Shown here: piece after piece, positions 1-8,404 of the stretch | Numbering within the stretch: the first letter of the stretch is position 1 | How the letters are laid out: each line of letters opens with the position of its first letter | NCBI GenBank assembly: GCA_023141835.1 | Contig: JAGLKG010000160.1 | Location: forward strand, 1-33,612 | DNA: 33,612 nucleotides | Reading direction: 5' to 3' | DNA from: Maribacter sp. | GTDB taxonomy: Bacteria > Bacteroidota > Bacteroidia > Flavobacteriales > Flavobacteriaceae | The notes under the pieces: model-generated | What the model saw: the letters and a program-made list of their open reading frames with translations, nothing else | The model's database searches: none | Told to the model about the DNA's origin: nothing | Made by a program: the position numbers and the translations under genes

Positions 1-1232
1 CCGACATAGTAATCCAAATTATTGTCTATTTTTTTAGAATATTCTGAAATGAAGCTTAAATAATTGATTCTTGATTCAAATTCTAATTCATTATCACTCT
101 CATGTTCTGGGAAAATGATTTTTGGAGTATACTGACTTGTCACTAAAATATTTCTCAGATTGGATTCATTATTGAATGTGTGGGTCCAAGTCAAAGTTCC
201 GTTTAAGGTTTGAAAATCGTATTGATTGTTACGGGCATTGACATTTTCAATTTGGGAAATCAAATCCAATTGATAAAAATCTTTGCTATAAAATCCTGTA
301 AATGATAATTGGTCATTTTGTGTAGGAAGGTACAAAAGCTTTAATGTGGCATCATGAAAATTGGCTTTCGTATTATCTAATCGTTCCGAGGCCAATGGCA
401 ACAAAAACCCGGTAAGCCCGGCACGAGTGCCCATACTTAACATCAATTTATCCTTTACAATAGGGGTTTCCAGAGTTAATCTGCTAGAGACAATACCTAA
501 ACCGCCACTTAATTTAAACTTTTCGGCATAGGGATTTTTAACCTTTATATCCAATACCGAGGTAGTCCTACCTCCATAACGAGCTGGAATATTCGCCCTA
601 TACAAATCAACGGTTGAAATCATATCTGGAGTAAAAACAGAGAAAAGCCCAAATAAATGTGTTGGATTAAAAACCGGAGCATAGTCAAATAGGATAAGAT
701 TTTGATCAAGCGATCCCCCACGAATAGAAAGACCATTGCTAATTTCCCCGGCGTTATTGACTCCTGCCAATAAGGTCATTCCTCGAAGTACATCAAACTC
801 CCCTACGGCTGCTGGGATTTTTTTTAAATCCTGGGACCGCAAGTTCAACGCACCCATTTGGGAGGACTCCAAGTTATCCAATATCCGTTTTGCCCGCACC
901 ACTACCTCAGATAGTTGCTCCTCCGCTTCAGTCAATTGCAACTTTAACCTCAAAGCTTTACTCAATGTTACCTCATGGGTTATATCTTTAAAACCGATAT
1001 AGGATACCGTGATTTCATATAGACCTATAGGAAGGCTTATGGAAAACCTTCCAAAAGAATTTGTATAACCTCCACAATTGCATGGACTTATGAGAATCTG
1101 AGCATTGTCCAAGGGCAATCCTGTTTCCTCTGCTAAAACCTCATAAGACAATATACGCTCCTCTGATTGGCCCATTATAAGGTTAAGGGCCAAGAAACCA
1201 AAGCCTAAAAAAGATAGTATTGTTTTGTTCAT
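1..1232 (-). CDS. TonB-dependent outer-membrane receptor, copy A (3' end outside window)
   Basis: Outer-membrane beta-barrel receptor that would import a ligand using energy from TonB/ExbB/ExbD. The frame is open from the ATG at 1232 to the window edge, about 410 codons, so the C-terminal half is missing. It starts with a signal peptide (MNKTILSFLGFGFLALN), followed by a carboxypeptidase-regulatory-like beta-sandwich (about residues 25-100) holding a C-N-C-G-G motif. The plug domain follows, with RGMTLLAGVNNAGEISNG and a RYGGRTTSVLDIKVKNPY stretch, then the first barrel strands. It is clearly collinear with and closely related to the receptor at 2756-5167. The gene begins 15 bases after the DUF4249 lipoprotein gene at 1248-2411, so the two are probably co-transcribed. 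The ligand is not predictable. Confidence 0.9.
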   Translation of the reverse strand, partial: MNKTILSFLGFGFLALNLIMGQSEERILSYEVLAEETGLPLDNAQILISPCNCGGYTNSFGRFSISLPIGLYEITVSYIGFKDITHEVTLSKALRLKLQLTEAEEQLSEVVVRAKRILDNLESSQMGALNLRSQDLKKIPAAVGEFDVLRGMTLLAGVNNAGEISNGLSIRGGSLDQNLILFDYAPVFNPTHLFGLFSVFTPDMISTVDLYRANIPARYGGRTTSVLDIKVKNPYAEKFKLSGGLGIVSSRLTLETPIVKDKLMLSMGTRAGLTGFLLPLASERLDNTKANFHDATLKLLYLPTQNDQLSFTGFYSKDFYQLDLISQIENVNARNNQYDFQTLNGTLTWTHTFNNESNLRNILVTSQYTPKIIFPEHESDNELEFESRINYLSFISEYSKKIDNNLDYYV

Positions 1233-1247
1233 CGCACCATTTTAAGA

Positions 1248-2411
1248 CTATTGATCGATCCATCCATTGGGAACAATTGCCGTTCTATATTTCGTCTCAC
1301 TACAGGGAGCTGTAGTATATATGGGCAATGGAACTGGGTCAGAGCTTACTTCTAGATTTAAGGGGTATTTTGAGTCCAAAGATTCCTCTGCAATTGAACT
1401 ACGATCAATAAAAGTTGATGAAACCGAAGTCGCCACGGCCGAGAACCTGCCGAACACAAAGTCTTCACTATCATTGGGATTCATCATGTTGCCAATCAAA
1501 GCCGCAGGTGGGGGGGCATTTAGTCTTGAATTATCAACAACGATATCCTTTAGCACCTCATAATACTCAAAAGCCGCCGGGGAGAGTAAAAATTGTTGCA
1601 CCTCCACAACTATATCCTCTTTAGTATATAGCAATAGATTACCTACCGAAAAATCAGATATCGTTTTTCCATTCGAAAACTTGTCATCAAAAATCGCAAT
1701 GCTTTCTGGGAAACGAATACGCCAGCAGTCAGTCTCACAAATATAATCATAGTAGGCATCCCTACCGCCTATTGTCGAGGGAGTATCCTGACATTCACCT
1801 TCCCTAAAAATGCCGGCCCAACATTTTTCGCAAATATTCAAGTTCTCATAGCCACGGTAGGTCCAATAGTAGTAATTATCTTCCTCACCGGGGTCATCGA
1901 AAGTTACCGCTATTGAATGGCCGGGTACATATTTTCCCCCATATAACTCCCTAAATTCAAGTTCGGGATCATAAGCAACGTTAATTCCTGTAATAGGAAC
2001 AGGTTCCATAACAGTTTCAATACCAGAAGTATATTGAGTTCCGTTGGCCATCACGACATCCAATTTCCATCGCTCACCAGGAAAAATGGAAAAATCATTA
2101 GGTGGTAAATACGCTCCAGACCTCAGGGTCAATGGCACCACCTCATCAGTGTCAACATTAGTAAAACTTGCCGAAGCACTTTCATCAAAATTCATAACGT
2201 ACACTCCAAATTCAATGGCAGATTGATTGATTGAAACAAAAGATGCACCTGGTAATGTCGAAGCAATTCCTTCTATAAAAACCAATCTTTCCTGAAACTC
2301 AAATCCAGGTTCTACCGGATCTACGCAAGATGATGCAATGAACAAGCTTAAACAACTCAAAATTATCTTCAATTTGAACAATGACATGCTTCTATTATTC
2401 CACATTCGCAT
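1248..2411 (-). CDS. DUF4249 family lipoprotein, copy A
   Basis: Predicted surface or periplasmic lipoprotein of the DUF4249 family, which in Bacteroidota is usually encoded next to a TonB-dependent receptor. The family's function is unknown; a role as receptor partner is inferred from linkage. A lipoprotein signal ends in the lipobox IASSC, then DPVEP. The middle holds a cysteine cluster (CEKC, then GEC, then CETDCWRIRF), and the C-terminus has APCSE followed by YRTAIVPNGWI. Both are shared with the two DUF4249 copies downstream in coordinate. The start at 2411 follows an A-rich AAAAAAGG; an ATG at 2387 (MSLFKLK) would give a more compact signal peptide and is a real alternative. Receptor copy A follows after 15 bases. 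Confidence 0.85.
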   Translation of the reverse strand: MRMWNNRSMSLFKLKIILSCLSLFIASSCVDPVEPGFEFQERLVFIEGIASTLPGASFVSINQSAIEFGVYVMNFDESASASFTNVDTDEVVPLTLRSGAYLPPNDFSIFPGERWKLDVVMANGTQYTSGIETVMEPVPITGINVAYDPELEFRELYGGKYVPGHSIAVTFDDPGEEDNYYYWTYRGYENLNICEKCWAGIFREGECQDTPSTIGGRDAYYDYICETDCWRIRFPESIAIFDDKFSNGKTISDFSVGNLLLYTKEDIVVEVQQFLLSPAAFEYYEVLKDIVVDNSRLNAPPPAALIGNMMNPNDSEDFVFGRFSAVATSVSSTFIDRSSIAEESLDSKYPLNLEVSSDPVPLPIYTTAPCSETKYRTAIVPNGWIDQ

Positions 2412-2755
2412 CCTTTTTTACAACATCCAATAAATTAAATTTCCGCATTTTTGTAGGCTTTTACTTGTTTTTTTAACGCGAAACAACCCTTTGATTTGCG
2501 CAAAAATCATGCCAGTGCCTTTTCGCTCAACTGGATATAATTACCGTGTGAAATCTTCAATCTTTACTGGTAGTAAAAGGGTACTGCTTGTAGCTTAAAA
2601 GGCGAAAGTGTGAATCAATGAATGTTTTACTCGTTCCAGTACCTTTTTTTAGCATTATTAATGTACAAAAATGTACGACATTTCACTTGAACTGGATGTA
2701 GATCTTCCAAGAACATAGTGTACAGGCCAAATTCTATAAAAAGTAGTGTTTCTAA
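2412..2755. other. Noncoding spacer between duplicated receptor/lipoprotein units
   Basis: This 344-base gap has no credible gene. It should hold the end of the copy B transcript and the start of the copy A transcript. It contains two diverged copies of a short motif pair: CCAGTGCCTTTT (2512-2523) with AACTGGATATA (2529-2539), and CCAGTACCTTTT (2636-2647) with AACTGGATGTA (2690-2700). The CCAGT and ACTGG parts can pair as stems. A GTACA-TTTT-TGTAC hairpin lies near 2663-2676. I found no good TAnnTTTG promoter box upstream of 2411. Confidence 0.5.
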
Positions 2756-5167
2756 TTAATCAAAGACAAAATTATAGGTTATCGCAAATAAGGGGCTGTT
2801 CATAATCGACAGCTCATAAGTACCTAACGGACTTCCGAGAAAAATATCCGCATCTTGGAGCCCTTGTCGTTGGGTGTAATAGAGATTGAAGGGGTTTCTT
2901 CTACTATAAACATTATATATTGTAAACGTCCAATCACCAACCCATCTTCTATTCTCTTTTTCACTATATTCTATCTTCCAAGAAAAATCCAAACGATGAT
3001 ACGGGCGTAAGCGCGCATTGTTTCGCTCCAAGAAAATGGGCACATCAATCTGCTCCAAGGCAAAGACACTATTGGCAACAGTATAGGGTCTTCCTGTTTG
3101 AGCCGTGAAATTTAAGCTCCAAGTATTGTATTTATCCCCTTCAAAATTAACAGTGCCATTAAATACATGAGGCCTGTCAAAATCAGAGGGATACCATTTA
3201 TTATTGTTGACCCGATCCGCTAATTTTTCATTTTCCGAACGCAATAAACTTCGAGACCATGTATAATTGACCCATCCATTTATTTTTCCTCTAGGCTTTT
3301 TTAGACTGAACTCAATACCATAGGCTTTACCTTCACCTTGAACAACATCCCTTTCTAAAAACTCCTCGAGGAAAAAATCCGCTCCAGGTTTGTAGGTTAA
3401 ATTATTCTGGGTATCCCTGTAATACCCCTCCAAACCTATTTCGATATTATTATCATCTAAGTTTTGATAAATACCAAAACCATAAGTATCACTTATTTGA
3501 GGTTTTATATTGGGGTCAGAAACTTTCCAACGAGAGGTTGGTAAGGGCGTTGTTGTGTTATACACATTTTGTAGGTACTGGTTCAACCTTGCATAACTTG
3601 CTTTTAGCGATGTAGATTCACTTAATTTAAGGTTGGCACCCAATCTCGGTTCTAGACCGCTGTACGTCTTTACAGCATCTCCCTTGCCAAATACATTTGT
3701 ATCTACCAAGGAACCTGTAAGCTCATCGAAAGAAGCTTGGGTATATGGTCCCACCAAGACAAAATGATTATATCGTAATCCACCTGAAAGAGATAGGTTT
3801 TCAAAAGGGTTCCAATTAACATTTGCATAACCCGCGAACTCATAGCTATTTTCCTTTTCCAAGGTAACGGGAAGTATGCTTTGGCCATTTCCCGGATCCA
3901 AATCGCCTGGACTTATTTGATAACGATTGGCCTGTGTCCCTATATAATAATTAAACGCATCGCTGATTTCTTTTGAAAATTCAGAAATGAAACTCATATA
4001 ATTGATCTTTGATACAAATTCAATCTCATTGGTGCTATCAACTTCCGGGAAAATAGTTTTGGGCGAATAATCACTGGCCACAAGAATGGTTCTTAAATTG
4101 GTTTGATTGTCAAAGGTATGGGTCCAATTCAAAGTTCCATTCAACGTCCTAAAATCATATTGATTGGTCTGAGCATTTATGTTCTGGATTTTTGTAATCA
4201 AATCCAATTGATAAAAATCCCTACTGTAAAATCCTGTGAAAGTAACCTGATCATCAGGGGTTGGCAGGTATAGCAATTTTAATGTGCTGTCATAAAAGTT
4301 GGCCTTGGTATCTTTTAAACGTTCAGAAACGAGCGGAAGTAAAAAATCGGTAAATCCTGCCCTTACTCCCATATTCATCATTAACTTATCCTTAATCAAT
4401 GGGGTTTCGATGGATAATCTGCTAGACACCAGCCCTATACCCCCGGATATCTTGATTTTGTCAACATAGGGATTTTTTACTTTTATATCCATAACCGATG
4501 TTATTCTGCCACCATATCTAGCAGGAATATTGGCCCTATACAGATCTACGCTTGACAATACATCAGGGGTGAAAACCGAAAACAACCCAAAAAGATGTGT
4601 TGGATTGAATACGGGAGCATAATCGAACAACATTAAATTTTGATCTAGGGCACCTCCACGAACCGATAGTCCGTTGCTTATTTCCCCAGCGTTATTGACC
4701 CCTGCCAGAAGGGTCATTCCACGAAGCACGTCATATTCACCGATTGCCGCAGGAATTTTTTTCAACTCTTTTGCCTCTAATTGCAAGGCTCCCATTTGTG
4801 GAAGTTCAAGGTTTTCATTGATTCTCTTTGCCCGTACAATGACTTCGGACAATTCTTCTTGTTCCTCGAACAAATACACTTTCAGGGATAAGGTCTTATC
4901 CAAAACCAAGGTTTGAATGTCATCTCTAAAACCGATATAAGTGATATTTACGGAATAGCTGTCTTGGGGTAAGGAAATGGAAAATTTGCCTTCTTTATCT
5001 GTAATACCACCACAAGCACAAGGTGTTATAGCAACCTCAGCATTCTCTAATGGCAATCCTGTTGTACCATCTAGAATCTCCAATGACAGATTATGTTCCT
5101 GTGACCAGGTAATTGTAATCGAAAATAACAATATAAAAAACAAATAATGCCCTATGGTAGTTTTCAT
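2756..5167 (-). CDS. TonB-dependent outer-membrane receptor, copy B
   Basis: Complete receptor of about 803 residues with the same architecture as copy A. It has a signal peptide (MKTTIGHYLFFILLFSITIT), a carboxypeptidase-regulatory-like domain to about residue 105 with a C-A-C-G-G motif, a plug domain at about 115-215 (RGMTLLAGVNNAGEISNG and RYGGRITSVMDIKVKNPY), and a long beta-barrel ending in aromatic-rich strands (AITYNFVFD). The frame is open up to 5200, but the ATG at 5167 gives the proper signal peptide and sits 17 bases after the DUF4249 stop at 5185, so it is chosen as start. About 800 residues is short for a SusC-type receptor but usual for this DUF4249-linked group. It is probably in one operon with the lipoprotein gene before it. 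Confidence 0.92.
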   Translation of the reverse strand: MKTTIGHYLFFILLFSITITWSQEHNLSLEILDGTTGLPLENAEVAITPCACGGITDKEGKFSISLPQDSYSVNITYIGFRDDIQTLVLDKTLSLKVYLFEEQEELSEVIVRAKRINENLELPQMGALQLEAKELKKIPAAIGEYDVLRGMTLLAGVNNAGEISNGLSVRGGALDQNLMLFDYAPVFNPTHLFGLFSVFTPDVLSSVDLYRANIPARYGGRITSVMDIKVKNPYVDKIKISGGIGLVSSRLSIETPLIKDKLMMNMGVRAGFTDFLLPLVSERLKDTKANFYDSTLKLLYLPTPDDQVTFTGFYSRDFYQLDLITKIQNINAQTNQYDFRTLNGTLNWTHTFDNQTNLRTILVASDYSPKTIFPEVDSTNEIEFVSKINYMSFISEFSKEISDAFNYYIGTQANRYQISPGDLDPGNGQSILPVTLEKENSYEFAGYANVNWNPFENLSLSGGLRYNHFVLVGPYTQASFDELTGSLVDTNVFGKGDAVKTYSGLEPRLGANLKLSESTSLKASYARLNQYLQNVYNTTTPLPTSRWKVSDPNIKPQISDTYGFGIYQNLDDNNIEIGLEGYYRDTQNNLTYKPGADFFLEEFLERDVVQGEGKAYGIEFSLKKPRGKINGWVNYTWSRSLLRSENEKLADRVNNNKWYPSDFDRPHVFNGTVNFEGDKYNTWSLNFTAQTGRPYTVANSVFALEQIDVPIFLERNNARLRPYHRLDFSWKIEYSEKENRRWVGDWTFTIYNVYSRRNPFNLYYTQRQGLQDADIFLGSPLGTYELSIMNSPLFAITYNFVFD

Positions 5168-5184
5168 AAATACATTTGGTAAAA

Positions 5185-6309
5185 TTAATTTTCTATCCAT
5201 CCATTAGGAGCAATAGCTGTTCTATATCTACTTTCCTCACAAGCTACATAAGTAGTTGCAGGCAGTGGATAGGGCGTTGGAAAAGTAGGTTCGAAAACCA
5301 AAGGGTCATTTCGTTCCAAGATATTTTCTACAATGCTATTTCGATCTATATAGATGAATTTGGTCACACTAGCTGCTGCGGTAAATCTTCCTAGAACGAA
5401 GTCTTCAGAGTCATTCACATTTATCATATTACCAACAAGCGCGGCAGGAGGTGGCGCATTAAATCCGCTATTGTTGTCTACAATATCCTTTAAAATTCGG
5501 TAATATTCATAGGCAGCCGGAGTTAAGGAAAATTGCTGAAGCTCTACAACCATATTCTCTTTGGTGTATAAGGGAATGTCCGCCACAGGCAAATCTGTAG
5601 TTGTTTTGCCATTGGAAAACATATCATCAAAAATATTGACTTGTTCAGGAAAACGAATTCGCCAACACCCTGTTTCACACAAGTAGTTGAAGTAAGGAGG
5701 AGTAGGAATAGGTGTTTTCCCACACTCTCCATTTCTTAAAATCCCATCATAACACGTATTACAAACTACTAAGTTTTCAAACGAACGAAAGGTCCAATAA
5801 TAAAAATTTTCTTGATTTGCGGGATCATCAAAAGTCACCGATATACTATGTCCAGGCTCAAACTTCCCTGAGCTTTCATTAAATCTTAATTCGGGATCAT
5901 AATCTGCTTTTATTTCAGACAACCCTACCGGTTCAAGAACCAATTCTGGCGCAGATTGAATCTGAGTGCCATCAACTAAGGTAATGTGCAACTCCCATCG
6001 GTCGCCAACGGCTGCTTTAAATTCAGAGGGTGGTACATAAGCCCCTTCTTGCTCAACTAGCTGAATAATTTGACCTGAGTCTGCATTTTCAAAGGATACT
6101 ATTGCTCCTTCCTCGAATTTTGTCTTATTGACCCCAAAATCCGATATTGATTTGTTAATAACAACATAAGACCCTCCCAGGGAGGTTGACGCAAAACCCT
6201 CAACAAAAATCAAGCCTTCCCTAAATTCAAATTGAGGTTCTACTGGATCTGTACAGCTGAAAAACAAAATGGAAAATAAAACGACAATGACAATTCTGCT
6301 TGATAACAT
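5185..6309 (-). CDS. DUF4249 family lipoprotein, copy B
   Basis: DUF4249 lipoprotein paired with receptor copy B. The reading frame extends upstream to 6489, but the extra N-terminus is lysine- and phenylalanine-rich and precedes a normal lipoprotein signal. The ATG at 6309 (MLSSRIVIVVLFSILFFSC, then TDPVEP) is therefore preferred, with 6327 as alternative. The protein is about 374 residues. It conserves the cysteine cluster of copy A (CNTCYDGIL, GEC, CETGCWRIRF) and the C-terminal ACEES and YRTAIAPNGWI. The block NNSGFNAPPPAALVGNMIN near the C-terminus is almost the same in all three copies. Function is unknown; a receptor-partner role is inferred from position. Confidence 0.85.
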   Translation of the reverse strand: MLSSRIVIVVLFSILFFSCTDPVEPQFEFREGLIFVEGFASTSLGGSYVVINKSISDFGVNKTKFEEGAIVSFENADSGQIIQLVEQEGAYVPPSEFKAAVGDRWELHITLVDGTQIQSAPELVLEPVGLSEIKADYDPELRFNESSGKFEPGHSISVTFDDPANQENFYYWTFRSFENLVVCNTCYDGILRNGECGKTPIPTPPYFNYLCETGCWRIRFPEQVNIFDDMFSNGKTTTDLPVADIPLYTKENMVVELQQFSLTPAAYEYYRILKDIVDNNSGFNAPPPAALVGNMINVNDSEDFVLGRFTAAASVTKFIYIDRNSIVENILERNDPLVFEPTFPTPYPLPATTYVACEESRYRTAIAPNGWIEN

Positions 6310-6348
6310 AGTATTTATGCAAGACATAGATGAAAAATAGTTAAACGC

Positions 6349-6356
6349 TAAATATA
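6349..6356 (-). promoter_or_regulatory. Possible -7 box before DUF4249 copy B
   Basis: On the minus strand this reads TATATTTA, seven of eight positions of the Bacteroidota TAnnTTTG box, about 40 bases before the preferred start at 6309. No matching TTTG lies at the usual upstream spacing. It would give copy B its own transcript within the 200-base gap after the third DUF4249 gene. Confidence 0.25.
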
Positions 6357-6511
6357 CTTTTGTTTTCTTGAAAAGAGCTATCAATGTTCTAAAAAAGAAG
6401 GTTTTTTTAAAAATAACACCTCTGTTTGTTAATTTCATACTAAACACCTTACTCAATAGCGCAAATAAAATTTTTCCAAATAGTATCACATCTACCTAAA
6501 TATTTTAGGTG

Positions 6512-7654
6512 TCAATTAACCCAATCATTTGGCATAATCGATGTTCTTAGCCGACTTTCTTGACACGGTGCATAAATGACTATGGGCGAAGGCGTTTCAT
6601 CTTCTTCGACCGAATTAATTATCCTCGCCTCTAACTGCGGCTCCTCAATAAATATTCGCTCGATGAAAGCCGATTTTTTAGAAGCTGAAGCGGCAATAAA
6701 CATCCCTAAAACAAATTCTTCATTATCATTCGTATTATAAATATTACCTATCAAAGGTGCAGGCAAAGGGGAATTAAAACCGCTATTATTGTCAACAATA
6801 TCTTTTAAGGTCTGCAGGTATCTAAACGCGTTCGGGGATATTGAAAATTGCTGTAATTCTACCAAGATATTGTCATTGGTAAAAAGGAGAACCTCCCCTA
6901 CCTGAAGATTACTGATAGTTGTCCCATTTGTAAATTCATCCGAAAATATTATAATTTCATCACTATATCTGACTCTCCAGCAATCGACTTGGCAAGAATA
7001 GGTGTAACGGGGCTTTCGAGGAGGAATGACAATCGTCGGGTTTGTTTCACATTCCCCGTTCCTGAAAATACCCTCAAAACATTCTTTACAATATATTAGC
7101 TTTTCAAAAGAACGAAATCTCCAATAGTAATAATTCTCTTCTTTTTTAGGATCATCAAAACTTATCATAATAGAATGCCCTGGCACAAAACGATTATAAG
7201 AATTCTCAAAACTCAACTCAGGATCATACTTTATTTTCAATTCAACTATTTCAACCGGTCCTGATAAAATTTCCGGCTCTGACCTATATTCTTTTCCATT
7301 GGGAAGTAATACCCTTAATTCCCATTGTTCGCCAATTTTGGCTGCAAAATCCGGGGAAGGAATATAAGTATTTTCATCCTCAACTAAGTCCACAACAATT
7401 CCACTCTTGGTATTTATGAACGAGACTTGGGCATCGCTTACAAAAACACTTTTGTTCACCCCAAATTCGGAAAATGATTCGGTCACTTTGACGTAGGAAG
7501 TTTCTGCGATATCCGTAATTAATGCATCAACATAAACTAGGCCCTCTTTGTATTCAAATTGGGGCTCTACAGGATCAGAACAGCTAGTAAAACAAATAGA
7601 TAACAAAACCGCAATAGCAGTTATATGTGAGAATTCCCTCCCAATAAAAGGCAT
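6512..7654 (-). CDS. DUF4249 family lipoprotein, copy C (no adjacent receptor of its own)
   Basis: Third DUF4249 lipoprotein, 380 residues. It has the lipobox SICFTSC followed by SDPVEP, the same cysteine cluster (CKECFEGIF, GEC, CQVDCWRVRY), the NNSGFNSPLPAPLIGNIYN block, and the C-terminal PCQES with RTSIMPNDWVN. It is more diverged from copies A and B than they are from each other, judged by eye. Unlike them it is followed by another DUF4249 gene and not by a receptor. It may have lost its partner or may work with receptor copy B. The start at 7654 is supported by the signal peptide; a weak TATATTAG box lies about 30 bases upstream. Confidence 0.85.
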   Translation of the reverse strand: MPFIGREFSHITAIAVLLSICFTSCSDPVEPQFEYKEGLVYVDALITDIAETSYVKVTESFSEFGVNKSVFVSDAQVSFINTKSGIVVDLVEDENTYIPSPDFAAKIGEQWELRVLLPNGKEYRSEPEILSGPVEIVELKIKYDPELSFENSYNRFVPGHSIMISFDDPKKEENYYYWRFRSFEKLIYCKECFEGIFRNGECETNPTIVIPPRKPRYTYSCQVDCWRVRYSDEIIIFSDEFTNGTTISNLQVGEVLLFTNDNILVELQQFSISPNAFRYLQTLKDIVDNNSGFNSPLPAPLIGNIYNTNDNEEFVLGMFIAASASKKSAFIERIFIEEPQLEARIINSVEEDETPSPIVIYAPCQESRLRTSIMPNDWVN

Positions 7655-7827
7655 GTCAAGTGTTTAGTTGAGCCTAATATACTCAGATTTGACCGAATAA
7701 GATTCCAATGGCTATTAAATCATCTGATTGAATAAAACAATATGGCTTTTACCGCCTTTTATAGAATTGATGTACAAAAAAAAGTACCAGTGCTAGCGCA
7801 ATGGAGCTTTTTTATTCAATTTTAATC

Positions 7828-8331
7828 CTACCTTCTCACGAATACCAAGTGCCCACCATCATTAAAGTTGGGAATATCCAGGTCAGCGGCATTAATGGTC
7901 ATTGTATCACCATCTATGGCAACATCTACCGTGATAGTTTCGCCAATGCCATCGTCAATAACCAATACCTCTCCATCGAAAGTATAGGTCCTTGATTCAA
8001 TATCACTTTCAGTAGGACAAGGAATTTCTAATCCAGTATTGGATGAGTTAACGCTTATTTCAATATAATTTGACGAGTTCTTAGCGGTAACACTCAAATC
8101 ACTACTGAAGGTAAAGGTAAGAATATAGCAATCCTTGGCTGTCAGAAAATTCAAAATATCCCTCCCATTCTTTGCATCATCGCTTGCCGTATTATCGTCT
8201 ATCACAAACTCAGTGGCATCCCATGCTCCTTCAATCGAGTTAGCATCTGCCATATCGCTATCCTTATCTGAAGAGCAAGAAATAACCAGAAATGCCCCTA
8301 ATACTAATAATAAAGAATGTCTTTTCATCAT
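7828..8331 (-). CDS. Small lipocalin-like lipoprotein
   Basis: A 167-residue predicted lipoprotein: MMKRHSLLLVLGAFLVISC, then SSDKDSD, a typical acidic linker after the acylated cysteine. The mature part is beta-rich and begins with IEGAWDATEFVIDD; one pair of cysteines (KDCYILTF and IPCPTES) could form a disulfide. It closes with GGHLVFVRR. This layout fits the lipocalin-like lipoproteins common in Flavobacteriaceae, but there is no catalytic signature and the assignment is by general pattern only. It is 173 bases upstream of DUF4249 copy C on the same strand, so linkage to the receptor locus is possible but not shown. Either of the first two methionines could be the start. Confidence 0.7.
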   Translation of the reverse strand: MMKRHSLLLVLGAFLVISCSSDKDSDMADANSIEGAWDATEFVIDDNTASDDAKNGRDILNFLTAKDCYILTFTFSSDLSVTAKNSSNYIEISVNSSNTGLEIPCPTESDIESRTYTFDGEVLVIDDGIGETITVDVAIDGDTMTINAADLDIPNFNDGGHLVFVRR

Positions 8332-8404
8332 TTTGCAGTTTTGTTCTTATAATAAGGCCATAACGTCAAAATGACCAAATTATTATAAACAATCCAGACC
8401 TACT

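Noticed and set aside
736-1002. Plus-strand ORF that resembles another plus-strand ORF at 4674-4916
   Set aside because: The resemblance arises because both are antisense to the same plug-domain region of the two paralogous receptors; neither has a sensible start context or protein features.
6310-6489. N-terminal extension of DUF4249 copy B to 6489
   Set aside because: The extension lacks similarity to the other copies and would bury the lipoprotein signal peptide, which needs to be at the N-terminus.
7771-7787. GTAC-A8-GTAC stretch resembling the GTACA-TGTAC hairpin near 2663
   Set aside because: The match is short and A-rich, and the flanks do not align, so chance is sufficient.
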